Source: Chara braunii (lineage: Eukaryota > Streptophyta > Charophyceae > Charales > Characeae). Taken from it: a stretch of DNA of 63,593 nucleotides. Shown piece by piece: positions 25,273-36,959 of the stretch. The stretch spans positions 644,354 to 707,946 of the forward strand of contig BFEA01000154.1 in NCBI GenBank assembly GCA_003427395.1, written 5' to 3'. Under the pieces are notes generated by a model. The model had not been told where the DNA came from and did not search any database. It saw only the letters and a list, made by a program, of their open reading frames with translations. The position numbers and the translations under genes were made by a program. Position 1 is the stretch's first letter; every line of letters begins with the position of its first letter.

Positions 25273-25580
25273 TATAGTTGGACGTTAAAGTCCGTAGCAG
25301 CTGTCAAAGTCAAACCCCTTGACCTTTTTTAAGGCCTCCGTAGATGGAACTCAGCTGCTACAAAGGGCCTTGGCCCACCCACCCGTTACTCCCGCAGGTT
25401 GCTAGAGAGGGTAGGTCCCGTAACCGTCTTGGCGGTTGTCTAGCGTCGAGAGGTAAGTCCCTCAAGGCGCTTGTCAGCCGACACGTGAGTGTCAAATGAG
25501 ACCCTCAACGATGCCGAGGGCCACGCGAGCATGGAGAGCATATAACATGCCATCGCTTCGACTGCTTGCGAACTCATGCA
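25273..25580 (+). repeat. LTR-like dispersed repeat, copy 2
   Basis: This is the homologue of 3453-3780, in the same orientation. It keeps 'tatagttggacgtt', the GTCAAAGTCAA block, CTTGGCGGTTGTC, CGTCGAGAGGTAAG and GAGTGTCAAATGAGACCC. The two copies are 21.5 kb apart and too diverged to be the LTR pair of one young element. They are best read as two solo fragments of one family. Confidence 0.65.
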
Positions 25581-26289
25581 TGGGTGGTCGTTATGAGGAA
25601 GCCTGTGTCCGGCCAACATTTATAGATGTTTACCTCGCACTGCCTGTAAGTGGTTGGTGACTTCTGGTTATGGGTCCAACATCCCACGGGCCAGGTGTGA
25701 ATCTTTGTTGTTTATTTATCGACCCATTTATTTCGTCGTTGCTTGACGTACTTCCAAGAGGATGTGTCCTATCATGAGTTAGACGTGCACAAGGAGCGGT
25801 TCGACTGTCGCGGAATCTAAAAGTCCGCTGGGAACCGAACTTGGGAGAAATCAAATTGACGGCGAACCGGTCATGAATCTGTCGCTGTGAACTGACTGTC
25901 GGCCATCAGGAATGCAAGGCTATGAGAGGTAGGAGGCAAGAGAAAACATGGCTTAATGACCCTCAGGCGACCCCCACAAACCCCCACTAACCGCACATCG
26001 ATCAGGAGGCTGTGTGCTGGGACTCCAAGCCTTTGCAGCCCGTGCGGCTTCGACACTGAAGCGCCTTCGCACGCGGACGACAATAACGACTGCCACCGAC
26101 AGCAACCGCCATATACCCCAGTCACGGCAACACACACGGCGAACTTGACTGCGCACCCATAGCTCTCCGACAACGAAAACATACGCGATGGACCAGGCCG
26201 TGGAAAGAGACGGTTAGCATCACCTGGAACTCGATAGTTCGCCGTGATCCAAACTTGGCGGTTTCTTATGGCACCAAGAATGTTTCCAC

Positions 26290-28745
26290 GCTCTCCCGTA
26301 GTCAGAAGAAAGGCTAGTCGTGGGTGCAACACTTCACAAATCGTCGGAGTGCTGCCCCCAATCGACCCCTGTTAACACCGATTCTCCCTATCGACAAAAC
26401 GAGCCCGTGCGGTGTTAGAGTCACCTTGACAAACCCCGATCCGTGTCATTGACAAGGCGATCTCCGAAGTTGGCGGGTGCTGGAGTGGCGAGGAACTGGT
26501 TTACGAAGTTGGCGATCTCAAAGTCCGCCGGGATCCGAACTTGGCGGTTGCAGGAGTGGCGAGGAAGCGGTTTCTGCGTGGTACGTCGAAGACTTGGAGG
26601 GGCAGCGGGTGCATACAAGGCATGGCATGTGCGGGCGTATCGAATAAAAGCTCTGCCCCACTCGACTGTCCGCTGGACGAGATCACGCACAGAAGAAAGG
26701 GCAGTGGTGGATGTAGTGCTTCAGAATTCGGCGCTGCAGGACGCTCAATTGACCCCTGTTAACACCGATTCTCCCCATCTTGAAAGCGAGCTCGTCCGGT
26801 GTTTCAGTCACACCTACGATTTGAACAGCTCGTGGAACTCGCACATCTCCGCGGCGTGGACAAGAAAAATGTAGCCGTGGCTGATTGACCCCCCATGCAA
26901 CCCCTACAAGTGGCCAAGGCGACCCCCAATTCGCGCGCTGGCGACGTCGACGTCTGACAGCGGGAACCGAAAAGCACGCCGGAACACGAGCGTGCCAGCG
27001 ACAAGTCTCCACGCATTGCGACGGTTAACCCCCCTGGAGGGCAACGAAGATCGACGGCAGACCGAGAACGGACCCGGCCTCTGCCACCGACGGCGAACCC
27101 TCTTAAACCCCTATAAGGGCAACTCACAAGGCGTGTAATTTTGAGCGCCCATAGTACTCTCGCGAGCACTTCTGCATACGAAAAGGTCTCTGACAATGCA
27201 AACACATACGAAAGGCCAGACCGTTAAATAGTGTGCTTTGATATAGGCGGAACCTCAAAGTCCGCCAGGATCCGAACTTGGCGGTTGCAGGAGTGGCGAG
27301 GAACCGTTTTGGCGGTTGAATAGTGCGCTTAGATTAAGGCGGAACCTCAAAGTCCGTCGGGATCCGAACTTGGCGGTTGCGGGAGTGGCAGGGAACCTCT
27401 TTTTCCGCGGCGCGTCAGAGAATGGAAGGGAGGGTCATAGGGTGCGCACAAGGAACGGTATACGAGGGTGTATCGAATAAAGCCTCTGCCGCTCTCGAGT
27501 GTCCGTGGAACGAGAGCACGCACAGAAGAAAGGGCAGTGGTGGATGCAGCACTTAACAGTCTGCCGCAGAAGGACCCCACAAATGACCCCTGTTAACACT
27601 GATTCTCCCCATTGTCAAAGCAAGGTCGTCCGGTGTTTCACTCACAGCTACTAGTAGCACAGCTCGTGGAACCGGCCTCTGTCATTGGAGCATGTCAGCG
27701 ACAACACTCCACGCATCGCGACGGTTAAACCCCTTGGAGGGCAACGAAGATCGACGGCAGACGGAGAACGGAACCGGCCTCTGTCACTGGCGACAACCCC
27801 CATAAACCCCTATAAGCGCTTTTCGCAACCCCGCAGCACTCTCGCGAGCACTCTTGCACACCTAAAGGTTTCTGACAATCCGATCACATTCGAGAGGCCA
27901 GGCCGTTGAAAAGTGTGGTTAGATTTAGGCGGGACCTCAAAGCCCGCCGTGATCCGAACTTGACAATTGCAGGTGTGGTGGGGAACCATTTTCTGTGCCG
28001 CACGTCGGATCGTGGAGGGGAGGGTCAGCGGGTGCACACAAGGAATGGTGTGTGCGGGCGTATCGAATAGAGGGTCTGCTGTCCTCGAGTGTCCGTGTAA
28101 CGAGAGCACGGACAAAAGAAAGGGCCGTCTTTGATGCAGCACTTTACGAATCGGCGCAGCAGGACCCCCAATTGACCCCTGTTAACACCGACTCTCCCCA
28201 TCGCCACACAAGCATGTCGTACAGTGTTTCACTCACAGCTACCAGCACAACAGCTCGCGGAACTTGCACCTCTCACCGGCGTGGACACGAAAAATGCAGC
28301 TGTGGGCGAAAGACCCCCCTGCAACCCCTACAAACCCCGGTTCGTGAAGTCGCGAAGGCGACCCCCATTTCGCGCGCTGGAAACATCGACGTGTGACAGC
28401 GCGAACCGAAAAGCACGCCGAAACATGAGCATGTAAGCGGGCGCACACAAGCTTGGATGGCGGACAGAGAACGGACCCGGCCTCTGCTACCAACGGGAAC
28501 CCCCATAAACCCCTATAAGGGCAATCATGAAAGTGGGCGCACACAAGCTTGGACGGCAGACAGAGAACGGACCTGGCATCTGCTATCGACGACAACCCCC
28601 ATAAACCCCTATAAGGGCAATTCGCCAGACGATTAATTTTGAGTACTCACAGTACTCTAGCGAGCGCTTCTGCATACCGAAAGGTCTCTGACAATGCAAA
28701 CCATCGCGACAGGCCAGGCCGTTGAATAGTGTGGTCAGATTCAGT
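26290..28745. repeat. complex GC-rich repeat, several long units
   Basis: Blocks recur in the same order: the dyad motif; a 'gcgggcgtatcgaataaa' block (26632, 27465, 28055); an 'acccctgttaacaccgattc' block (near 26366, 26752, 27587, 28175); a 'ggtgtttcactcacagctac' block; and 'cccataaacccctataaggg' (near 27097, 27796, 28499, 28597). Units are about 840 and 590 bp apart, the difference being internal deletions. Open frames are short and unlike between units, so I call no gene. Confidence 0.8.
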
Positions 28746-29607
28746 CGGAAACTAAAAGTCCGCCGGGACCCGAACTTGGCGTCGGTAAGAGTGGTGACGA
28801 ACCGGTTTCTGCGCTGCACGTCGCGGATTGGGAGGGAGGTGAGAGGCCGCACACAAGCTGTTGCTCAACCCCCTTTAAACCCTCATAAGGCAATTCTCAA
28901 GGCTGGCACTTTTGCGCACCCAACGGTATCCGGCAACCAAACACATGCGAAAGCGCGGGGCGTTGGTAAGGGCGGTAAAATAAACGGCGAACGTCGAAGT
29001 CCGCTCGAATCCGAACTTGACAAAAAGACACTGTTTTGTTTTTGTTGTGGGCGCTGCTATTTCTATGTATGTATGCGGCAACACCATGCCAAGGCCCGTC
29101 GGTTGGGACCCAGAAAAATGCAATGTATCCAATACCCCCATAAGACCCCTACAAACCGTCGGAACAACGCACATTGGCAGGAAGCGTGTGATTTCAGCGA
29201 TGCGGTCAGAACAGCGCACGTCGGAAGGAACACGAAAAGAATCACCCAAGCAGCTTGCGGCATAGCAAGCGCCAAACTGCAAGTCCGCCGGGATCCGAAC
29301 TTCGTGTTGTCGCCCTCAAGGCGCTGGCGGACGTCGTTGCAACAGGAAGCGCGAAACCAATAACCGCCAACCAAAAAACGGCAATGGTGGGTAGGAATAC
29401 CTGGCGAAAAGGGATGTCCGGATACGGGCGAACTACAACAATCAAGCGGTGTGTTCTCACGGGCGTTGTTCGTTATTCAACGAGGTCATCGCCACGAAAC
29501 ACGCGGTGCAAACGGCGAAGAAACACCGTCAACACTTCAGCGAGCGGTGGCGTCATTCTCCATCGTGCGCACGCAGCGTGTTCATTGTTTGCTCGGGAGC
29601 TCACATT

Positions 29608-29899
29608 CCTGGCGTTGGTCGTACTCAATGCTCCATGGCATCGCTCACGACCAGCGCCAGGAGCGAGCGTTGATCATCCCCCGACTCTCGGATGGATGAT
29701 GTGCACGTCATGTGTGCGCACATACGAGGCGTTGGGCGTGCGAAATGCGGTGGCGCATCGCGCACGACCAACGCCACGTATATGCGCTGATCATCCACGT
29801 GCTTTCGGATGAAGACGACACCAGCTCTCCCGGGATTGACGCCGTAGGGCGCGCGCTGATCATCCACGTGCTTTCGTGGAGAGCGACACGTGGATGATC
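29608..29899. repeat. three consecutive hairpins
   Basis: Hairpin 1 has 15-bp arms at 29608-29622 and 29647-29661 (CCTGGCGTTGGTCGT with one mismatch). Hairpin 2 has 15-bp arms at 29728-29742 and 29761-29775 (GGCGTTGGGCGTGCG with one mismatch). Hairpin 3 has perfect 13-bp arms at 29858-29870 and 29887-29899 (GATCATCCACGTG). The sequence of hairpin 2 resembles that of hairpin 1, so the unit appears duplicated. GCTGATCATCCACGTGCTTT also occurs twice, at 29786 and 29855. Confidence 0.8.
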
Positions 29900-29905
29900 G
29901 ACATC

Positions 29906-31119
29906 CTCCGCTCGATGGCCAAAGCGCGTTTTTTGAAACAGACCACGGTCACGCGCAGCCCATGTGGCACCCGCTTATCTTCCACCACACCCGGCGTGTC
30001 AACTGTCTCTCCTGCTCTCTCAGTTCGCCCCGCTACCCAGCCTTGGATCTCGTTGATGATACAAAAAAAGGTGCGAAACAATGAGTATTTTTCAAATTGT
30101 TAGCCAAGTTGGACAGGGTTGTTGATTATTCCTGTTATTGCCGATCTGAACATCGTGTGGATGCCGAAGAAAAGGAACGTGAAGGAGTCACAAGCCCTCT
30201 GGTAGATCGAGAGGAACGAACGATTGAGAAGGAAACAAATAAACCTTGTGCCCCATTGCCAACCCGGCGATCAACATGTGGTTGATCGCGGCGAACAACA
30301 TGCGGAACGCGAAGACGGGGTGTCGAAACTCCGACAACTGGAGCGCACGAGCAGTCGGAAGGACGGTAATGACGCGACAGCGAGAGGAGACAGACGCTGT
30401 ACCATGAAGGACGGGAGCAGCTCGTTGGCGAGGGAAAAGCGCAGCCAATGGCGGACACGCGCTGATTCAGAATGCAAGGACAGGGTGTCCTATCTCCGAA
30501 AGCTGGAGTAGATGAGCGGACGGGAGGACGGGAGTGAGGTGGACATCCGGGATGAAGAGCGGAAACCTAGAAGCCCACGCTCGGAAACACGTGGCGCGAC
30601 TGCGAGGCACCGAAGGCGATGGCCGATGTCGCAGAGGTCACGTCGCGTTCGAATGCGCTCGTGGGCGGGAGATGCGAATGGGCTGCACCAAACCCAAGGT
30701 AGTTGTTCACTGGCATCCAAATCCCTCCTCCGACTGTCGTGGGACCGCACGGAAAGACCAGCCCNNNNNNNNNNNNNNNNNNNNNNNNNNNNNNNNNNNN
30801 NNNNNNNNNNNNNNNNNNNNNNNNNNNNNNNNNNNNNNNNNNNNNNNNNNNNNNNNNNNNNNNNNNNNNNNNNNNNNNNNNNNNNNNNNNNNNNNNNNNN
30901 NNNNNNNNNNNNNNNNNNNNNNNNNNNNNNNNNNNNNNNNNNNNNNNNNNNNNNNNNNNNNNNNNNNNNNNNNNNNNNNNNNNNNNNNNNNNNNNNNNNN
31001 NNNNNNNNNNNNNNNNNNNNNNNNNNNNNNNNNNNNNNNNNNNNNNNNNNNNNNNNNNNNNNNNNNNNNNNNNNNNNNNNNNNNNNNNNNNNNNNNNNNN
31101 NNNNNNNNNNNNNNNNNNN
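29906..31119. other. no recognisable gene; assembly gap at 30765-31119
   Basis: GC-rich sequence with short overlapping open frames and no recognised domain, then 355 unknown bases. Frames that appear to cross the gap are meaningless. Confidence 0.6.
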
Positions 31120-32284
31120 CGTCCGCACAGGGCCCTTTTTTCCTGACGTTCGCACCGGCCCCCCCTCGGGTGGATTTCGACGTCACGCCACCGCACGATG
31201 CGCGAATCTGACAGTCGTGCGGCGACCCACGGACCGTTTGCATGCAAGACCGAGAAGGATTATGCGTGGGGGCCTGAAATCCTCGTGTGTACAAATTCGA
31301 GCGGCGCCCGTGGGAATCAGGCCGTATTTTGAGTTTTTGCTGGGGAGATGCTGCCGGACGGACGTCTCACACTGGCATTGCCGTCAACACCAGCGCCCCT
31401 CACAGGCGGAGCGCCATAGCTTGCAAGCAGCACGAGGCAAACCTCCGTCGCACCAACGCACGTCGTCCTCCTTCACCTTCCGCGTTGCGTTCCACATCAC
31501 TTTCCGCGTCGCACCGCACTCGTTGTCGACCTTCCACATGTCTGTCCACGCCATATTCCTCGCGGATCGCTTGATCGTCCACCTATCACGTCGACCTGCT
31601 CGCGTGGTCATCCACCTGTGCGCGTCGACCTGCTTGCGTATTCGTCCATTGTTGACGGGTTCATTCGGTGAGTTGGCACGTGTCCGTTTCGATTCGATCG
31701 CTCTTCACTCCGTGTGTCTGTGTGTGCGGATGTGTTTATATAGACTGAACGAGTGTGTGCATGTGTATGTGCGCATGTCCATGCGGAAGGTTTTCGTTCG
31801 TGGATGCATGACGTGGCATGTATGCAATGCGCATGTGTCCTACAGGTGCGACCTGCTCCCCACCACCTGTATTGTGAACGAGTGTGTGCATTTGCAATGC
31901 GCGCGTCTCCAGCGGAGTGCCCGTATGCACATGTGCTCAAGTGCGCAAGAGTGTCGTCCTTGCATAGATTCACCTTGCGCAGCCGATCAACCGCGCAGGC
32001 TGAAGATTCACTCCGATCTTTCTGAGAATCATTCCAATCTGGGTGATGACTCATTTCGATCTGGCTGATGATTCATTTTGTTGATTGATTGCCTGCGCGG
32101 TTGATCGCTTGCACAAGTTGACAGAAATCCAAGGACGACACACCCGCGCACTTGGAAATATGGTGGTTTGAACGAGATCGGATGGATGTTGGGCTAAATG
32201 GTTTGGGTTGAATGAAGGGAAGACGAAATCGACTAAGGAGAACGGAGCGCTAATATATTTGTTTTTCCGCACTCGAACGTTCAG
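31120..32284. other. no recognisable gene
   Basis: GC-rich at first, then TG-rich low-complexity sequence at about 31710-31950. A 'ttgattgattgcctgcgcggttgatc' region at 32070-32090 is complementary in part to 31979-32000. Nothing here supports a gene. Confidence 0.5.
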
Positions 32285-33120
32285 TCAATGAATGTCCACT
32301 TCGTCCCCAATCCCGCGCCTCCTCCGCCGCTGTTCAAACAATCAATCATTGTCCGATTGGAGCACCGGATCGTTCAATCAATCAATGTCCCGTCCTATTG
32401 CTGTTAACTTCATCTCAGGCGACACATTCCCATCTCCCGAACCGCGACAATGCAAGTCCGTGTTTGGGTGCAAATTGAGCGAAATCGGAACGAATCCGGT
32501 GGACTTGGGAAATATTTAGGTGTGACGTTTGATCAATTGACACGATAATCAAAATCTAATGAATCCACTCGTGGAACATGAGTGCTTTTGTTTATTGAGA
32601 GATTCCCATCGACACGATGAGCGAAATCGAATGAACCCACATCTGGATCGTTTAATCCACGAGTGGAGCGTGATTGAGAGATTTTCATTGATTGAATGGA
32701 TAACGAAAACGAAAATGAAACTGTAATTCATTTTTTTCTTTTTCCACTCCAATCAGAGTTGTTCATCCAATCAATGAATGTCCGATCCGATTGCTGGATC
32801 GTTCAATCAATCAATCGGTTGGCTGAGAATGCGTCTCGGTTTTGCTTATCCTGCCATTTCGACGCTCCAAGAGAAGGGAAGGACTTGCCTGCGATGAAAT
32901 GAACAGCAGTCGATCGATTGTTGGTGATTGCAGCGTAGGCAAGTCATTCCAATCTCCTGAAACGTGGCAATGTCAGTCTGTGTTTGTGTGCAAGATGAGC
33001 AAAATCGGAACGAGTTCTCAACCAGCACATGGCAATATATTGGCGAGACGGCACGCCCATCGATACGATGAGCGAATTCGGAAGAATGGACTGCTGGTAC
33101 ATGGTTGATTTGATTGAGTG
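32285..33120. repeat. diverged duplication with TCAATCAATCAATG tracts
   Basis: A block at about 32428-32515 recurs at about 32950-33045. It contains 'catctcccgaa', 'gacaatgcaagtc(c/t)gtgtt' and 'gcgaaatcggaacga'. Both copies are bordered by repeated GTTCAATCAATCAATG tracts, which also occur singly at 32290, 32370, 32770 and 32805. A tandem 'cgtcggccatcgaacct' run follows at 33367-33420. Confidence 0.7.
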
Positions 33121-34773
33121 AATGATTTCCATCGACACGGTTTGATTGATTGGAAGACGAAACCAGCAATGAAGAACGGAGCGACACTGTCTTCTTTTTT
33201 TCTTTTCTGATCGTTCCATCAACGAATGTCCATCAACGACACATCCGCCCTGCAGTCGATCAATCGTTGGAAACTGACTGGTGTACAATCGGAACGAATG
33301 TTTGGTGGCCGACGGGGGTTCGATCTGATCGCTGGTTGAACGAAGATCTTGCAGCGCTCGATTGGTCCTCGTCGGCCATAGAACCTTTGTCGGCCATCGA
33401 ACCTCGTCGGCCATCGAACCTCAGCAATCGAACCCTGATATGGATTTGATAAAAAAACCCACCACCCGACGAAGTCGGGATCCCGGCGAACTTCCCATTC
33501 CCATTCGCCCTCTCATGAACCACTCGATTCGCACAGCAACGCAAGCCTGTCCGGTACCGCATGCGCATAAAAGGACCGAAGGCGGCATGAAAAATACTCG
33601 ATGTTCGCCGGTATCCGAACTTCTTCTGACGATCGATCGCTAGACATGAGACTTTCGGAGCGTGAAAAGGCCGACGACCGTTTGGAAGCGCGCCAAGTTC
33701 GGGTGCGGGTGAACTTGAGCTGTTGTCTTGATGTGCTGGAATGCGAAGTCCGCCGGAATCTGGACTTCAAGATACTGCGGGACTGAGAGCTCGACAGACC
33801 GTGTCTGCCTCTCTCACGAGTTCTCGCAAAGTTATGGACGAGCCCTGTCAGTGGCTCACCTGGTTGCCCTTGGGTTTGAACAATAACCAAGTCCGCCCGT
33901 ATCCGAACTTCGAGGGGCTCCGAAATTCAGTCATCGACCACGCTTGCCCGGATCGGAGCTTCGGACGTTGGCCGCGTAGAATACTGTAAAACCGCCTTCT
34001 CGTCGGGCCACCTTTGAGACTGTGGCCGTCCTTGTGCGCCATGATTCCAGAAAGCACGCAGGGACGGATATTGGCGCAAATGACAGGTGCGGATCCAGGC
34101 GAACTTCGCATTTCCGTATGATGCAGGTTCTTACTTTGGTGTTTCCGGCGGCTCGTTAATTGCATCAAGGACACAAGTTCGGATGCCGGCAGACTACCAA
34201 TTATCGACCTTCTTCTAGCTAGACTTCGGTTTCCTCCTCGGCAGTGGAATTCAGCAATTGCTTCGCATTCCTACAAACGTGTTGTAGCGGTGAGCTCTCT
34301 ATCTCCCAGTCTCTCGCACCTTCTCAAAGTTCGGATCCCGCCGAACTTCGCTTTCCTACAAACACTTCGGTTTGACCATTCGTCGCATTGAGACCGTGCA
34401 TTTTCGACCCGCATCTGTCGATGTTTTTTTGAATTGACTTCGAATAATTTCCATGCACAGACTTCAACTTTCCGTAGCTTCATCTGTGGGGTGTGTACGA
34501 ATCAGGATGTTAAACGTGTTGTAGACAGGTGTCGCCAACATCAGGTTTCCGCCTGTCATCCGCCCTGTCATTGGGTCCCCTGTCATTGGGCCGCATTCCC
34601 CTGTGCATGTGCAGTACTTGAAAGTGTGTGGAACGTCGTGAATATACAGTTCGTGACCTACCGACTGGGTGTAGGCGTGGCAAAAGGGAGTGGCCATTTG
34701 CCGACTTCGTTTACGACTGTATACGTGGCCGTGTGTTTCATTTTATATGTGTCCGTGGTGTGTAGGGTGCGTA

Positions 34774-35775
34774 ATGGAAGGAAAATTCTCGACACCACGG
34801 ATCATGCATTCGATATTCTCGACACCGGAGACGATGAGTCCCAAGACGCACATGCGCTTGGCAGAACCGTTTCCTCCTTGTGCGAAATCCATGAGGCACT
34901 TCAAAGGCGTGACTTCGATCCACGGAGCCACCGAAGAGGACTTCAAAGAGGACCCATGGATGACCGTCGTCCCGTGCATGGACGGGCATCTTGATGGTTG
35001 GCACGATGTCAATTGGGCTGCGATGGAGAGTCGATGCCCTTGGGCAAGGCACTACAAGTTCGCCAACATGTTGGAGTTTGGAGACCTCATCACGCGGTCT
35101 GACGCTGTCCTCGGATACAAGTTCCTAAGCCGTATGCTTAGAACACTGAGTTGCATTAGCCGCCATTTCAGTCGCCTAGAGTGTCACTACGTCACGTCGT
35201 CGCCACGCACGTGGACAGGCTCGCGAAAACAAGAGTTGCTGGACTGCGCTCATCACTGCTCGTTCCTAGAGCACTACCCGCTCCGTTGCCCTTGTCTTTC
35301 TCCACAAGCTGTGTCTTACTGTTGTGTGAGGTTGACTGTATCCCGTACCAATTTCGCCAGAGTGTTGTGTGTCGCCACTTGCAACAAAAGTAGGAAACTC
35401 GTCCATGCAGTTGTGCTTGTGTCACGAAACGAGGTGGTAATTGAGGGGTCCAAATTCGTCGAAGAGCGCGGGCCAGAATGTGTAGATGGGTGGCCGGATC
35501 TCCTGATAGCAGCCCAAAACTTTTCGTTGTGGCATGAAGTGAAAGACAAAGTGTCTGACATATGGGACTGTATTGGGAATTCCTTAGCCCGACCTGGAGT
35601 TTTCGTTCGGATGAAATACATGTCCGTCTTTTCGGAGAATGCATCAGTCAAAGAACCGCAGATCCACGTTTACGGGTCACCAATGAATGCTATGTATGGC
35701 TTCGGGTCACGACCTCGTCCCCGAGGGACCCCGAATGTAACCAGATCTGGACGGGGTGTCAGACCTCGTGCTTGA
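34774..35775 (+). CDS. unrecognised protein, paralogue of 20728-21540 (copy 2)
   Basis: An intact frame of about 330 aa when started at the ATG at 34774; an earlier or later start is possible. From 'EEDFKEDPWMTVVP' (about 34940) onwards it aligns with the minus-strand 270-aa protein. It keeps QELLDCAH, FLEHYPLR, the YCCVR Cys pair, FARVLCVATCN, VVLVSRNEVV, FVRMKYMSVFSENA and SPMNAMYGFGSR, then adds an Arg/Pro-rich tail. I do not know the family. Unlike copy 1 it has no DUF7869 gene beside it; it sits between dyad-rich non-coding stretches, 1.2 kb upstream of the ParB-like gene on the same strand. Two intact frames with conserved residues imply protein-level constraint at least until recently. 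Confidence 0.6.
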   Translation: MEGKFSTPRIMHSIFSTPETMSPKTHMRLAEPFPPCAKSMRHFKGVTSIHGATEEDFKEDPWMTVVPCMDGHLDGWHDVNWAAMESRCPWARHYKFANMLEFGDLITRSDAVLGYKFLSRMLRTLSCISRHFSRLECHYVTSSPRTWTGSRKQELLDCAHHCSFLEHYPLRCPCLSPQAVSYCCVRLTVSRTNFARVLCVATCNKSRKLVHAVVLVSRNEVVIEGSKFVEERGPECVDGWPDLLIAAQNFSLWHEVKDKVSDIWDCIGNSLARPGVFVRMKYMSVFSENASVKEPQIHVYGSPMNAMYGFGSRPRPRGTPNVTRSGRGVRPRA

Positions 35776-36959
35776 GGGAAAAGGAGCGAGAGGTGTGAGA
35801 GGCAGTAGTTGATAGTAGAAATTATATGGCGCACCTCCGGTGACCGCACAAGTGCGGATTCATATTGCTCTGTCGTTTTTTCTCGCGGCCCCATGCGACA
35901 ACGGCCCGTGTCCGCCCGTGCCCAGACGACTCGGTTCATCCGCGCTCGGATGTTGGCCCCGGCGAACTTCACATTTCGGGTGATGCGTGGGTGTGTCAAA
36001 GGCCGCTCTGCGGTTCGTCGAGTTGCGTGAGGAAGCGACTGCAGTCCAGGTAATTCACGGACCAGCATATGGATCCGTTCTTTATCTACTCGCATTCTAA
36101 GTCCTCCCCCATCCGAGCTTCAAAGAAACTCGATGCGTCACTGACCCGGACACACGTGTGCGGGAAGGCTTTCGTCCCGACGCGGTTGTCGCGCAACCAC
36201 CTTCAAGATGTGCCAAACAGTCGTTCGTTGCCGTCGCGAATGGCCAACTGCACTCTTAGGGACCTTCTTGTTGGATCAGGGTCTGTTTCGACCAGAGTTT
36301 CGCACTCCACAAACAGAACACCCCCCCGGATCCCGCAAGTTATCAGTTGTTCGTGCAGTTTTTCGGGATGCTCATTCGCAACTGTGGTCAGTTCGGTGGA
36401 CCTTCTTGTTTGATGTGGGTCTGTTTCGAGCGGAGTTTCGCACCTCGCGAACGGAACTGCCCTCCGGCACGGTTTCTCGCGTTATGGCATTTGCACACTG
36501 TCTGGCAGCCAGTTGATTCCCAATGATGCACAATCACCGTGCACAATTGTCGACCATTATGATGCTTGTAAGATAGGAAGTTCGCCGACATCCGAACTAC
36601 GTGAACACGTCTTTCTCTGTCGGAACTTCATGCACCGTCTGCCTCAGATTCTGGTGGAACAAGGTCGGACCCTGTCACAATGCCCCATCAACATTTGCTG
36701 AAGTCCGACGGAATCCGAACTTCTAACATATGCTATAAAGAGTTGTAAAGCTGCCCGTTTGCGCGCTAACTGTCGACAACCACCATTCCCCTCTACGCTG
36801 TTCGCTCGCCGCCATCGCACCTGCTTTTCCCTTTGCGGTGTTCTGCTTTTCTATTTGTCCGGCTTGTAGTCCGCTGGTATCCGAAGTTCCCCATTTGCTA
36901 ATTGTTGGCGGTGTTGTTTGTTTTCGAATGCATCCTCCGCTACGTCTGGTGCAGACACA
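35776..36959 (+). other. non-coding stretch with dyad copies upstream of the large gene
   Basis: It holds a partial dyad copy at 35945 and full copies at 36099, 36578, 36701 and 36867, the last ending 71 bases before the first ATG of the ParB-like gene. A 'cgaccagagtttcgcac' block is duplicated near 36289 and 36427. A promoter here is likely by position only. Confidence 0.5.

Noticed and set aside
3453-25580. A single 22-kb LTR element bounded by the two LTR-like repeats
   Set aside because: The copies are too diverged, and the interval holds a Helitron and a minus-strand DUF7869 gene but no pol.
30490-31294. Open frames crossing the second gap, up to 518 aa
   Set aside because: Their length comes from 355 unknown bases; the real ends show no domain.
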